This document shows positions 13,596 through 20,229 of a DNA stretch of 20,229 nucleotides, piece by piece (the stretch's first letter is position 1; every line of letters begins with the position of its first letter). Under the pieces are notes generated by a model that was not told where the DNA came from, ran no database searches, and saw only the letters and a program-made list of their open reading frames with translations. The stretch comes from an uncultured Eubacteriales bacterium (GTDB lineage Bacteria > Bacillota > Clostridia > Oscillospirales > Oscillospiraceae). The DNA lies in assembly GCA_958427375.1 (NCBI GenBank), contig CAUABY010000009.1:1-20229 (forward strand), read 5' to 3'. The position numbers and the translations under genes are program-made.

Positions 13596-14594
13596 ATGAC
13601 CTATGACGGTAAGCTTCTGGCGCTTGCCAGAGCGGAGCTTGACAAAAGAAGAGCCGAGAACGAGGCGGAAAAGGCGCGGCGCACAGCGCTTGTATACCGC
13701 CGCGCGCCGGAGATTGAGACCATTGACGCGCAGCTTCGCGCGCAGATGATAACGCTCGTGCGGCTGACCATCTCACGCGCCGCTGACCTTAAAGAGCGCA
13801 TCGCGGAGCTTGAGCGGGAAAACCTGTCCCTGCAGGCCCGGCGCGCGGAGCTTTTAACCGAAAACGGATTCCCTCTCAACTATCTTGACGATATCTATAC
13901 CTGCCCCAAGTGCCGCGACACCGGCACCTATAACCTCGCCCCCTGCGAGTGTCTGGACAGGCTGTATAACATGGAGCTGACAAAGGAGCTGGGCGCGCTG
14001 CTGCGGCACGGTGACGAGAGCTTTGAACGCTTTGATTTGAGCCTCTACAGTGACGAGTACAGCGCGCGTTACGGCGTTGTGCCGCGCGAGGCTATGAAAA
14101 AGGTGTACGATATCTGCCGCCGCTGGGCGGAGAGCTTTCCCAATGTCAACTCCAACCTCCTCCTGCAGGGCGACACCGGCCTTGGCAAGACCTATCTGTC
14201 AGCCTGCATAGCCCGCGCCGTGGCCGAAAAGTGCTGTTCCGTGTGCTATGACTCCGCCGCCGCGGCTTTTGAGTATTTTGAGCAGCAGAAGTTCAGCCGC
14301 GGCAGTGAGGAGGGAGCGGCAGCCGCCAAGCGGGTTGAGCGCATGTGCGACTGCGATTTGATGATACTTGACGATCTCGGCACGGAGATGATAACCCCCA
14401 TGTCCACGAGCGCATTGTATACGCTCATAAACCGCCGTCTCACCGCGGGCCTGCGCACAATAATCAGCACCAACTGCACCGACGCGGAGCTTGAGCAAAG
14501 ATATACCCCGCAGATTTATTCCCGCATCGCCGGTGAATTTCTGCGCTTGCCATTCGCCGGGCGTGACATACGCCTCATCAAGAAAGGAATTTAA
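13596..14594 (+). CDS. DnaI/DnaC-like helicase-loader ATPase
   Basis: 332-residue AAA+ protein of the DnaC/DnaI/IstB group. The N-terminal half is a charged coiled coil (about 10-90) followed by a zinc-binding site, CPKC (103-106) and CEC (117-119), as in clostridial DnaC homologues. Walker A GDTGLGKT is at 192-199, Walker B DLMILDDLG at 254-262, sensor-1-like TIISTN at 288-293, and a likely arginine finger near R310 (YSRI). The protein presumably loads the DnaB-type helicase together with the DnaD-domain protein encoded just upstream. AAGGGG lies 7 nt before the ATG. An IstB transposition helper is less likely: there is no transposase nearby and the zinc site fits replication loaders. Confidence 0.92.
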   Translation: MTYDGKLLALARAELDKRRAENEAEKARRTALVYRRAPEIETIDAQLRAQMITLVRLTISRAADLKERIAELERENLSLQARRAELLTENGFPLNYLDDIYTCPKCRDTGTYNLAPCECLDRLYNMELTKELGALLRHGDESFERFDLSLYSDEYSARYGVVPREAMKKVYDICRRWAESFPNVNSNLLLQGDTGLGKTYLSACIARAVAEKCCSVCYDSAAAAFEYFEQQKFSRGSEEGAAAAKRVERMCDCDLMILDDLGTEMITPMSTSALYTLINRRLTAGLRTIISTNCTDAELEQRYTPQIYSRIAGEFLRLPFAGRDIRLIKKGI

Positions 14595-14597
14595 GCT

Positions 14598-15623
14598 ATG
14601 CAGCACGAAATAACGAAAGAGATACCCCTGCTCGACGCGAGCGGCAGTCTGACCGAGCCCGGCTATGCCAAAAAGCTCCTGCCCATCTACCGCAGAGCCG
14701 ATATCAAAGCGCCCAAAACGCGCATCAAGGAGTGGGACTACTACCTTGTCAGCAATGGCCGCTTCGCCCTCGCGCTGACCGTGGACGACAACGGCTACAT
14801 GGGGCTCGACTCCATCTCCCTGCTCGACTTTGCCGAGGGCTGGGAGATAACCAAAAGCCCAATGAGCTTTATGCCCCTGGGCAAGCTCCATATGCCGGAG
14901 AGCTCCCGGCAGGGCGATGTGCGCCACGGCGGGAAGCACCACTCCATCAGCTTTGAAAATGACGGCAGCGGCAAGCGCATACTCACCGCGCGTATGGACG
15001 ATTTTGGCCCCGAAGGCGCGCTTTTAGCGAGCATTGAGCTATTTGACGAGCCAGAGGAGAGCATGGTCATCTGCACGCCCTTTGATAAGCCAGGCCACTT
15101 CTATTTCAACCAGAAAATCAACTGCATGCGCGCGAAAGGCGCTGTAACATACGGCGCGCGCCGTTATGAGTTTGACCCCGCCGACAGCTTCGGTGTGCTC
15201 GACTGGGGGCGCGGCGTGTGGACATATCACAACACATGGTACTGGGGCAGCGCCTCATATACTGTAAACGGCGTGCCCTTCGGCTGGAATATCGGCTATG
15301 GCTTTGGCGACTGCTCGGCCGCAAGTGAGAATATGCTCTTTTACGATGGCAAGGCACATAAAATCGGCAATGTGAGGTTCAATATCCCCGGCAATGAGCG
15401 GGATTTCCTCTCACCGTGGACCTTCACCTCCGATGACGGGCGCTTTGAGATGGATTTCACCCCCGTTCTCGACCGCGCCGCCTGCACCGATGTCAAGCTC
15501 ATCAAGTCCGACCAGCATCAGGTTTTCGGCACATTTAAAGGCCGCGCGGTACTTGACAACGGTACTATAATAGAGGTTGAAAATTTCCCCGGCTTTGCGG
15601 AAAAAGTCGAGAACAAATGGTAA
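14598..15623 (+). CDS. DUF2804 family protein
   Basis: 341 residues, matching the DUF2804 family in length and in motifs such as EWDYYLVSNGRFALALTV (43-60), PCFDKPGHFYFNQ-like sequence (FDKPGHFYFNQKINCM near 158-173), FGVLDWGRGVWTY near 194-206, WGSAS and PFGWNIGYGFGD near 222-233. It is rich in aromatic residues and Gly, with a beta-strand-like pattern, and has no signal peptide or membrane segment, so it is predicted cytoplasmic. No biochemical function is established to my knowledge. AAAGGA ends the upstream gene and precedes the ATG, leaving only 3 nt between genes; translational coupling with the helicase loader is likely. Why it shares an operon with replication genes is unclear. Confidence 0.88.
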   Translation: MQHEITKEIPLLDASGSLTEPGYAKKLLPIYRRADIKAPKTRIKEWDYYLVSNGRFALALTVDDNGYMGLDSISLLDFAEGWEITKSPMSFMPLGKLHMPESSRQGDVRHGGKHHSISFENDGSGKRILTARMDDFGPEGALLASIELFDEPEESMVICTPFDKPGHFYFNQKINCMRAKGAVTYGARRYEFDPADSFGVLDWGRGVWTYHNTWYWGSASYTVNGVPFGWNIGYGFGDCSAASENMLFYDGKAHKIGNVRFNIPGNERDFLSPWTFTSDDGRFEMDFTPVLDRAACTDVKLIKSDQHQVFGTFKGRAVLDNGTIIEVENFPGFAEKVENKW

Positions 15624-15624
15624 C

Positions 15625-15654
15625 GCTGCCCGCGAAAAAGAATGCGGGTTCAGC
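15625..15654 (+). other. Small hairpin between the DUF2804 and aminotransferase genes
   Basis: GCTG-CCCGC (15625-15633) pairs with GCGGG (15644-15648) and, past a TT bulge, CAGC (15651-15654), with a 10-nt A-rich loop. No T tract follows directly. It could attenuate or protect the processed operon transcript. Confidence 0.4.
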
Positions 15655-15687
15655 TTCCGGCAAATAATTTTCTTTGGAGGTCTGAAA

Positions 15688-16968
15688 ATGGCAAAGCTTT
15701 ATAGTGAGCTCTCGCGTGAAGAGCTTGTGCAGGAACAAAAAGCCGCCGCCGAGGAGCTTGAAGCACTCAAGGCGCTGGGTCTTAAGCTGAACATGTCGCG
15801 CGGCAAGCCCGCCCCCGACCAGCTTGATATGGTCTCGGACATTCTCGGTGTTCTCAACGACCCGGCCGACTGTACAGACCGCGGCGTTGACGCGCGAAAT
15901 TACGGTGAGCCAACCGGCCTCCAGTCCGCAAAAGAGCTTTTTGCCGATATCCTCGGCTGCAAGCCGGAAGAGGTCATTGCCGCGGGCAACGCTTCTCTTC
16001 AGCTCATGTATGACACGGTTTCCAAGGCCTATACCCACGGCCTCAACCACGCCGAGTGCCCCTGGTGCAAGCTTGACAAGGTAAAGTGGCTCTGCCCCGC
16101 CCCCGGCTATGACCGGCACTTCAAGGTCACGGAGTCTTTCGGTTTTGAGCTTATCACCGTTCCCATGACCGGCGAGGGGCCGGATATGGACATTGTTGAA
16201 GAGCTTATAAAGGACCCCGCGGTCAAGGGTATGTGGTGTGTGCCGAAGTACTCAAATCCCGACGGCATTATTTATTCAGACGCGGTCATCCGCCGCATCG
16301 CCGCCATGAAGCCCGCCGCGCCCGATTTCATGCTCATGTGGGATAACGCCTACTGCGTACACGAGTTTGATGGCGACTATGTCCCTTTCCCCGATATCCT
16401 CAGCCTCTGCCGCGAGGCGGGCAGACCCGACATGGTGTATGAATTCGCCTCCACCTCAAAAATCACCTTCCCCGGCGCGGGTATCTCCGCAATGGCAAGC
16501 TCTGTTGACAATATTGCGCGCGTCAAGAGCCTCATCACCGTGCAGACCATCGGCTTTGACAAGATGAATCAGCTCCGCCACGTGCGCTATCTCAAGGACA
16601 AGGCGCACACTCTTGAGCTGATGAAAAAGCACGCGGCCTTCCTCGCGCCGAAGTTTGCCTGCGTCGAGAGCCATCTCCAGGAGGAGATATCCCCCCTCGG
16701 CATAGCGCGCTGGACAAAGCCCAAGGGCGGCTACTTTGTGTCGGTTTACGCCATGCCCGGCACCGCCAAGCGCACTCTCGCGCTGTGCAGGGAAGCGGGC
16801 GTTGTCATGACCGGCGCGGGCGCGACCTATCCGTACGGTGTCGACCCGGACGACTCAAATATTCGCATCGCGCCGAGCTATCCCACGGTTGACGAGCTCA
16901 GCCGCGCAATGCACATCTTCTGCACCTGCCTGCGCCTCTCCGCCGCTGAAAAGCTGCTGGGCGAATAA
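15688..16968 (+). CDS. Class Ic aminotransferase (aspartate aminotransferase type)
   Basis: 426-residue fold-type I PLP enzyme of the Asp_aminotransf group (subgroup Ic, as in Corynebacterium AspT); probable substrates are aspartate/glutamate with 2-oxo acids. Visible motifs: MSRGKPAPDQLD (36-47, substrate-loop region), NYGEPTGLQSAKELFA (71-86), N190-P191 in KYSNPDG, D219-N220 in MWDNAYCVHEF (PLP pyridine contacts), PLP-linked Lys258 in STSKITFPGAGIS, and a C-terminal carboxylate-binding Arg in NIRIAPSYP. The ATG at 15688 has GGAGG 7 nt upstream; the longer open frame from 15577 lies inside the DUF2804 gene. It is last in the plus-strand operon and is followed by a strong terminator. Confidence 0.9.
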   Translation: MAKLYSELSREELVQEQKAAAEELEALKALGLKLNMSRGKPAPDQLDMVSDILGVLNDPADCTDRGVDARNYGEPTGLQSAKELFADILGCKPEEVIAAGNASLQLMYDTVSKAYTHGLNHAECPWCKLDKVKWLCPAPGYDRHFKVTESFGFELITVPMTGEGPDMDIVEELIKDPAVKGMWCVPKYSNPDGIIYSDAVIRRIAAMKPAAPDFMLMWDNAYCVHEFDGDYVPFPDILSLCREAGRPDMVYEFASTSKITFPGAGISAMASSVDNIARVKSLITVQTIGFDKMNQLRHVRYLKDKAHTLELMKKHAAFLAPKFACVESHLQEEISPLGIARWTKPKGGYFVSVYAMPGTAKRTLALCREAGVVMTGAGATYPYGVDPDDSNIRIAPSYPTVDELSRAMHIFCTCLRLSAAEKLLGE

Positions 16969-16997
16969 GTCAGGAAAAAGTTCAATAGACAGCAATA

Positions 16998-17031
16998 CCC
17001 CCTCCGCTGAGCTTCAGCGGAGGGGGTCAGT
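16998..17031 (+). terminator. Rho-independent terminator between convergent aminotransferases
   Basis: Perfect 13-bp GC-rich stem: 16998-17010 (five C, then TCCGCTGA) and 17014-17026, loop GCT. It is followed on the plus strand by TCAG and six T. It ends the plus-strand operon. The minus-strand gene ends 20-25 nt away and may use the same stem in reverse, though without a clean U tract there. Confidence 0.88.
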
Positions 17032-17050
17032 TTTTTAAGCTGTTATTCTC

Positions 17051-18235
17051 TTATCTGAGATTGCTCTTGATAACGTCTGCCAGTCTGCGGATGCCCTCTT
17101 CAATTCTCTCATCAGGCATGCAGGAGTAGTTGAGACGCATGCAGTGGTGGTTGTTGCCGTTGGGGAAGAAGCCGATGCCGGGCACGTAGGCCACGTTCTG
17201 CGCGAGGGCGTCAGTCGCCATGACCTTGGTGTCAATGTAGTCAGGCAGCTCTGCCCAGGTGAAGAGGCCGCCGTCGGGGATGGTGTACTTGACTTCCTTC
17301 GGGAAGTACTTTGCCATCGCGTCCATCATAACACTGCAGCGGTGCTCGTACACGGCGCGCACGGTTTCAACATGCGCGTCAAGGTCGAACATGTCAATGA
17401 ACTTGGAGACTACCATCATGGAGATGGTGGAGGACTGGAGAACAGCAGCCTGAGCGATGAGGTTAATCTTCTCTATGACATCGTGGCTTGCGCAAATCCA
17501 CGCGAGGCGGTAGCCGGGTGCGAGAATCTTGGAGAAAGTGCCGAGGTACATAACAAGTCCCTTGGTGTCCATGCTCTTGAGGGAGGGCAGGTACTCGCCC
17601 TTGTAGCGCAGCTCGCCGTAGGGGTTATCCTCAACGACCATAACCTCATACCTGTTGACAATCTCCATGAACTTCTGGCGGCGCTCAAGAGACCAGGTGC
17701 GGCCGCTCGGATTCTGGAAGTCCGGGATAACGTAAATCATCTTCACGTTCGGAGTGGAGGCGAGCATCTTGTCGAGCTCTTCCATAATCATGCCGCCGTC
17801 ATCGGTCGGCACTTCGCCGAATACGGGCTGGCTGAGCTTAAATGCGTTGATAGCGCCGAGGTAGGACGGACTCTCCATGAGTACCACATCGCCGGGGTTG
17901 ACGAAAAGTCTTGCCACGAAGTCGAGGCCCTGCTGGCTGCCTGCGGTAATGATGATGTTGCTGGGGTCAGTCTTTATTGAGTTCTTTGCCAGAAGTCTGT
18001 CGCAAATCTGTTCTCTGAGTCTCAGAATACCATCAGTCGGGCCATACTGGAGTGCCGCGCGGCCGTTCTCCTGAAGGACGGCATCGGTTGCTGCCTGAAT
18101 CTTGTCTACCGGGAAGAGTTCGGGTGCGGGAAGGCCGCCTGCGAAAGAGATAATTTCCGGCTTGTTGACGAGAGCCAACAGCTCGCGGATATCTGAGGCC
18201 TTAACGTCGTTCATTCTTTCTGCAAAACTTACCAT
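17051..18235 (-). CDS. PLP-dependent aminotransferase, LysN/MocR-like subgroup
   Basis: 394-residue fold-type I aminotransferase resembling 2-aminoadipate/aromatic/branched-chain aminotransferases (LysN-like) and the catalytic half of MocR regulators, without a DNA-binding domain. Features: ISFAGGLPAPELFP (29-42), LQYGPTDGILRLREQI (62-77), TAGSQQGLD (97-105), YVIPDFQNPSG (168-178) with N175, VVEDNPYGELRY (200-211), PLP-linked Lys236 in LGTFSKILAPGYRLAW, and MRLNYS near the C-terminus for the substrate carboxylate. The ATG at 18235 has GGAGG 7 nt upstream. It is transcribed alone from its own promoter, converging on the class Ic enzyme. Substrate cannot be fixed from sequence. Confidence 0.92.
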   Translation of the reverse strand: MVSFAERMNDVKASDIRELLALVNKPEIISFAGGLPAPELFPVDKIQAATDAVLQENGRAALQYGPTDGILRLREQICDRLLAKNSIKTDPSNIIITAGSQQGLDFVARLFVNPGDVVLMESPSYLGAINAFKLSQPVFGEVPTDDGGMIMEELDKMLASTPNVKMIYVIPDFQNPSGRTWSLERRQKFMEIVNRYEVMVVEDNPYGELRYKGEYLPSLKSMDTKGLVMYLGTFSKILAPGYRLAWICASHDVIEKINLIAQAAVLQSSTISMMVVSKFIDMFDLDAHVETVRAVYEHRCSVMMDAMAKYFPKEVKYTIPDGGLFTWAELPDYIDTKVMATDALAQNVAYVPGIGFFPNGNNHHCMRLNYSCMPDERIEEGIRRLADVIKSNLR

Positions 18236-18311
18236 GGTTGTTCCTCCTTAATTTATATTTTTGTTAATTTCCAGCTTCTTTTTCAATCATACTTTGCATA
18301 TGTGATAATTT

Positions 18312-18340
18312 AGTGTATCATATTTTTTCCGCATTGTAAA
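18312..18340 (-). promoter_or_regulatory. Promoter for the minus-strand aminotransferase
   Basis: Minus strand: -35 TTTACA (18340-18335), 17-bp spacer, -10 TACACT (18317-18312), in an AT-rich 128-nt gap. About 75 nt of leader precede the start codon. Near-repeats of ATGAT/GTATGAT flank the -10 and could be an operator, but this is speculative. Confidence 0.5.
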
Positions 18341-18363
18341 TAAAAACCGCGCGCGAAACTTTG

Positions 18364-19290
18364 TTAAATTCCCTCCAAAACATGCAGGGTGCGGATTTCC
18401 GGATTTATGATGTGCCCCTGCATGTCAAGCCCGTGTGCCTCCATGTAGTCCCAGCTGCCGCAGGTCAGTCCCTGCAATGAAAGCTCACGCACGGCGGCAG
18501 CGCAGATATCCTCCACCACGCCGCGCTTGGTCTCCTGCCCGGCGGGGTCATTCTCCCCCGTTAGCAGGTATTCAAGCGCCGGGCGAAGCTCAGACAGGCG
18601 CGGCAGAGCGTCCATGCCGCGAAATGCCCATTTATAATACGGCATGTGGCGGCGGTTCAGCAGGTATATCATCAGCACCGTGCTTTTTACAAACTCGCCC
18701 AGCGCCAGCATCGCCGCGCCCTCCTCGCCGTGGCTGAGGCAGCGGGAATAATTATACTGCCCGCTCTGCGCCATAGTCACCGCGCAGGCCGCGAGCTTTT
18801 TTATCCGCACATCCTCCGGCATTCCGTCCGCTATCCTCGCGCGGATGGCGGAAAACACCCCCGCGTCGTCACGCCAGACCTCGCCGTTTACAGCCTCGGC
18901 AAGTGCGTGGGATGGCAGGTAAAGCCACTGCTGCCAAGTCTCCGGTGCGCCGGGCGTGCCGGTGTAGCGGTGGTAAAAATCACTTATTCTGCGCACGCCG
19001 CGCGGGTTCTCGCTGAGCTTGCTGCGCTGTGCCGCGCGTTCAAAGGGCAGCGCGCGGTAGGCGCGATTGAGCGCCACACCTATCTCACGGTCGGTCTCGT
19101 CGTCTATCCACAGGCAGAATCCCAGCTCAAAATCGTGGTCGCGCGAGAGCGCGTCGTCAAAGCCGAAGCACTCCGAGCCATGCCCGGCAAGCCCCACGGC
19201 GATGCGCCCCTCATAGTCCGCAAAGCGCTCGTGCAGCATCGGCGCGCCATAGCGCTCGTAAAACTCCCTCGCCTCGTCAAGAAAGCGCAT
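18364..19290 (-). CDS. DUF4037 nucleotidyltransferase-like protein
   Basis: 308 residues. The N-terminus matches DUF4037: GLAGHGSECFGFDDALSRDH at 33-52. It contains the G-S plus D-x-D pattern (G38-S39; D51-H-D53) typical of the Pol-beta nucleotidyltransferase fold that binds Mg-NTP. The C-terminal half (about 170-300) is helical, with NRRHMPYYKWAFRGM near 221-235. This recalls the helical domain behind antibiotic nucleotidyltransferases, though no substrate is known. No membrane segment or signal peptide. Its ATG lies inside the end of the TPR gene (14-nt overlap), and the RBS GGAG falls within that gene's last codons, so translation is coupled. The TPR protein is a probable partner. Function is unassigned. 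Confidence 0.85.
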   Translation of the reverse strand: MRFLDEAREFYERYGAPMLHERFADYEGRIAVGLAGHGSECFGFDDALSRDHDFELGFCLWIDDETDREIGVALNRAYRALPFERAAQRSKLSENPRGVRRISDFYHRYTGTPGAPETWQQWLYLPSHALAEAVNGEVWRDDAGVFSAIRARIADGMPEDVRIKKLAACAVTMAQSGQYNYSRCLSHGEEGAAMLALGEFVKSTVLMIYLLNRRHMPYYKWAFRGMDALPRLSELRPALEYLLTGENDPAGQETKRGVVEDICAAAVRELSLQGLTCGSWDYMEAHGLDMQGHIINPEIRTLHVLEGI

Positions 19291-20092
19291 AAATTTTCTC
19301 CGCCCTTTCCCTCAGCTCCTTCGCGTACAGGAAGAAGCCGAAATAATCAAAGCAGGGCGCACATTTGGAGATGGTGAAAGCGTGGTAGCCGTCCCGCTTG
19401 AGCTCCGGGTCGTTGAGATACTCCCACGCCCCGTCCAGGCATTTTTCAATGCGCGCGTCCTCCATGTCCTGCTTTCCGTAAAGCTCCGCCATGTTGCACA
19501 GCGTCACGGCAAGCTCATTTTTCGGCGCGCCGCAGTTGTCCAAAAAGCGCAGGGCAAGGGTGAAGTACTTCTCCGCCCGCTCGTACTCGCCCGCGTCCTC
19601 AAACGAGAGCGCCATGTTGTTGTATAGCCCGGCAAAGCGGTAGTCCGCCGCATCGAGCGTGTTTGAATACACGCGGCTTAAGTGCTCAAATATAGGGATT
19701 GATTCCGCCGCCCTGCCGAAGCATTTCATCGTCGTCGCGGCATTTAGCATAACGGTAGCGCCGGAGACGGTCTGCCCCATGCGGTGCTCGCGGATGAGCT
19801 CCAGCGCCGCGTTCACGGCCTCAATGCCGCGCTCCTCGTTCCCACTGCGGCGGTACTGCCCCAAAAGTTCGCTCAGCACACTAAGCTCAGCGCGCCAGTC
19901 CCCCGCCGCGCGGGCGCGGGAAAGCCACGCCTCAAGATAGCTCTCCGCATCCGCCTCGCGCCCGTTCTCGTACAGCGCGTCAAGCCCGCGTATAATCTCC
20001 GGCACGTAGAGCGCGTTGGCGCAGGGCTCTCCGTCGGGCGTGCCGGTATAGGCACTCGCGTCAAAACAGCAGGCAGGCTCGGTATAATCCAT
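19277..20092 (-). CDS. Tetratricopeptide-repeat protein
   Basis: 271-residue, all-helical cytoplasmic protein. Helical-repeat units run from about 30 to 225; the clearest TPR is about 154-187 (AGLYNNMALSFEDAGEYERA), with others around 70-100 and 194-228. The C-terminus (about 235-271, with CAPCFDYFGFFLYAKELRERA) is aromatic-rich. TPRs bind proteins, so the obvious partner is the DUF4037 protein whose gene overlaps this one by 14 nt. Start ATG at 20092 with AAGGAG 6 nt upstream. The frame stays open upstream to the window edge but lacks ATG/GTG/TTG there and becomes AT-rich and promoter-like, so I keep this start. The precise family was not recognised beyond TPR. Confidence 0.85.
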   Translation of the reverse strand: MDYTEPACCFDASAYTGTPDGEPCANALYVPEIIRGLDALYENGREADAESYLEAWLSRARAAGDWRAELSVLSELLGQYRRSGNEERGIEAVNAALELIREHRMGQTVSGATVMLNAATTMKCFGRAAESIPIFEHLSRVYSNTLDAADYRFAGLYNNMALSFEDAGEYERAEKYFTLALRFLDNCGAPKNELAVTLCNMAELYGKQDMEDARIEKCLDGAWEYLNDPELKRDGYHAFTISKCAPCFDYFGFFLYAKELRERAEKIYALS

Positions 20093-20143
20093 AGTAATCT
20101 CCTTGTACTTGAAACATAATGAATTTGCATTTATAATACGTAA

Positions 20144-20172
20144 ATAATAATATGTACAAAAGAAAAATACAA
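20144..20172 (-). promoter_or_regulatory. Possible promoter for the TPR/DUF4037 pair
   Basis: Minus strand: -35 TTGTAT (20172-20167), 17-bp spacer, -10 TATTAT (20149-20144), in AT-rich DNA. Other AT-rich hexamers nearby give competing solutions, so the exact position is uncertain. The GC-rich last 55 nt of the window may belong to a neighbouring gene that cannot be identified. Confidence 0.4.
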
Positions 20173-20229
20173 GCAGAATGTACGCAGTCTGCCGTGGGTC
20201 GATGGCGCGCCGCGCCTCCGCCCGGCATA

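Noticed and set aside
13596..14594. IstB transposition helper
   Set aside because: The AAA+ core is similar, but no transposase or terminal repeats are present and the DnaD-domain partner plus zinc site indicate a helicase loader.
14199..14942. 247-codon minus-strand open frame across the DnaI-like and DUF2804 genes
   Set aside because: A shadow of two real genes; no motif or RBS.
20093..20229. In-frame upstream extension of the TPR gene to the window edge
   Set aside because: No usual start codon is in this frame, the DNA is AT-rich and promoter-like, and a strong RBS precedes the ATG at 20092.

Overview
The window looks like a chromosomal segment from a moderately GC-rich member of the Clostridia, most likely Oscillospirales/Oscillospiraceae. 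This is inferred from gene content: a DnaD-domain/DnaI-like helicase-loader pair, a maf-mreC-mreD-PBP2-mgsA cell-shape cluster, DUF2804, and a DUF4037/TPR pair. It is mostly housekeeping sequence. I see no tRNA, rRNA, CRISPR array, insertion sequence or prophage gene.

Layout. From position 1 to about 12.4 kb all genes are on the minus strand. Read in the direction of transcription they are: a U32-family protein (RlhA-like); maf, mreC, mreD and PBP2 (cell envelope and elongation); an mgsA-like gene with its own promoter; then hisS, aspS, a yifB/comM-type ATPase, and a NUDIX hydrolase cut by the window edge. At about 12.5 kb a compact divergent promoter pair switches direction. The plus-strand operon is DnaD-domain protein, DnaI/DnaC-like ATPase, DUF2804 protein and a class Ic aminotransferase, ending in a strong terminator at about 17.0 kb. 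A second, MocR/LysN-like aminotransferase converges on it from the minus strand. Upstream of that, also on the minus strand, is a two-gene module: a TPR protein overlapping a DUF4037 nucleotidyltransferase-like protein by 14 nt.

How the genes work together. maf, mreC, mreD and PBP2 form an elongation/cell-wall block, but mreB, minCDE and rodA are absent from it. hisS and aspS form a tRNA-charging block. The DnaD/DnaI-like pair is the presumed loader of the replicative helicase. The TPR and DUF4037 proteins are probably co-translated and may form a complex; their function is unknown.

Points worth a second look. (1) The MgsA-like protein has lost residues equivalent to the catalytic Asp and His and to the phosphate-binding loops, so it may be a pseudoenzyme. 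(2) The DUF4037/TPR pair is an uncharacterised nucleotidyltransferase module. (3) Several intergenic gaps hold elaborate inverted repeats. These include a nearly gapless three-way junction directly before the PBP2 ribosome-binding site. Three other gaps share the word ATGAGAC beside perfect hairpins. Two hairpins share the 9-mer GCTGACGAC. They look like dispersed, structured intergenic repeats rather than simple terminators.
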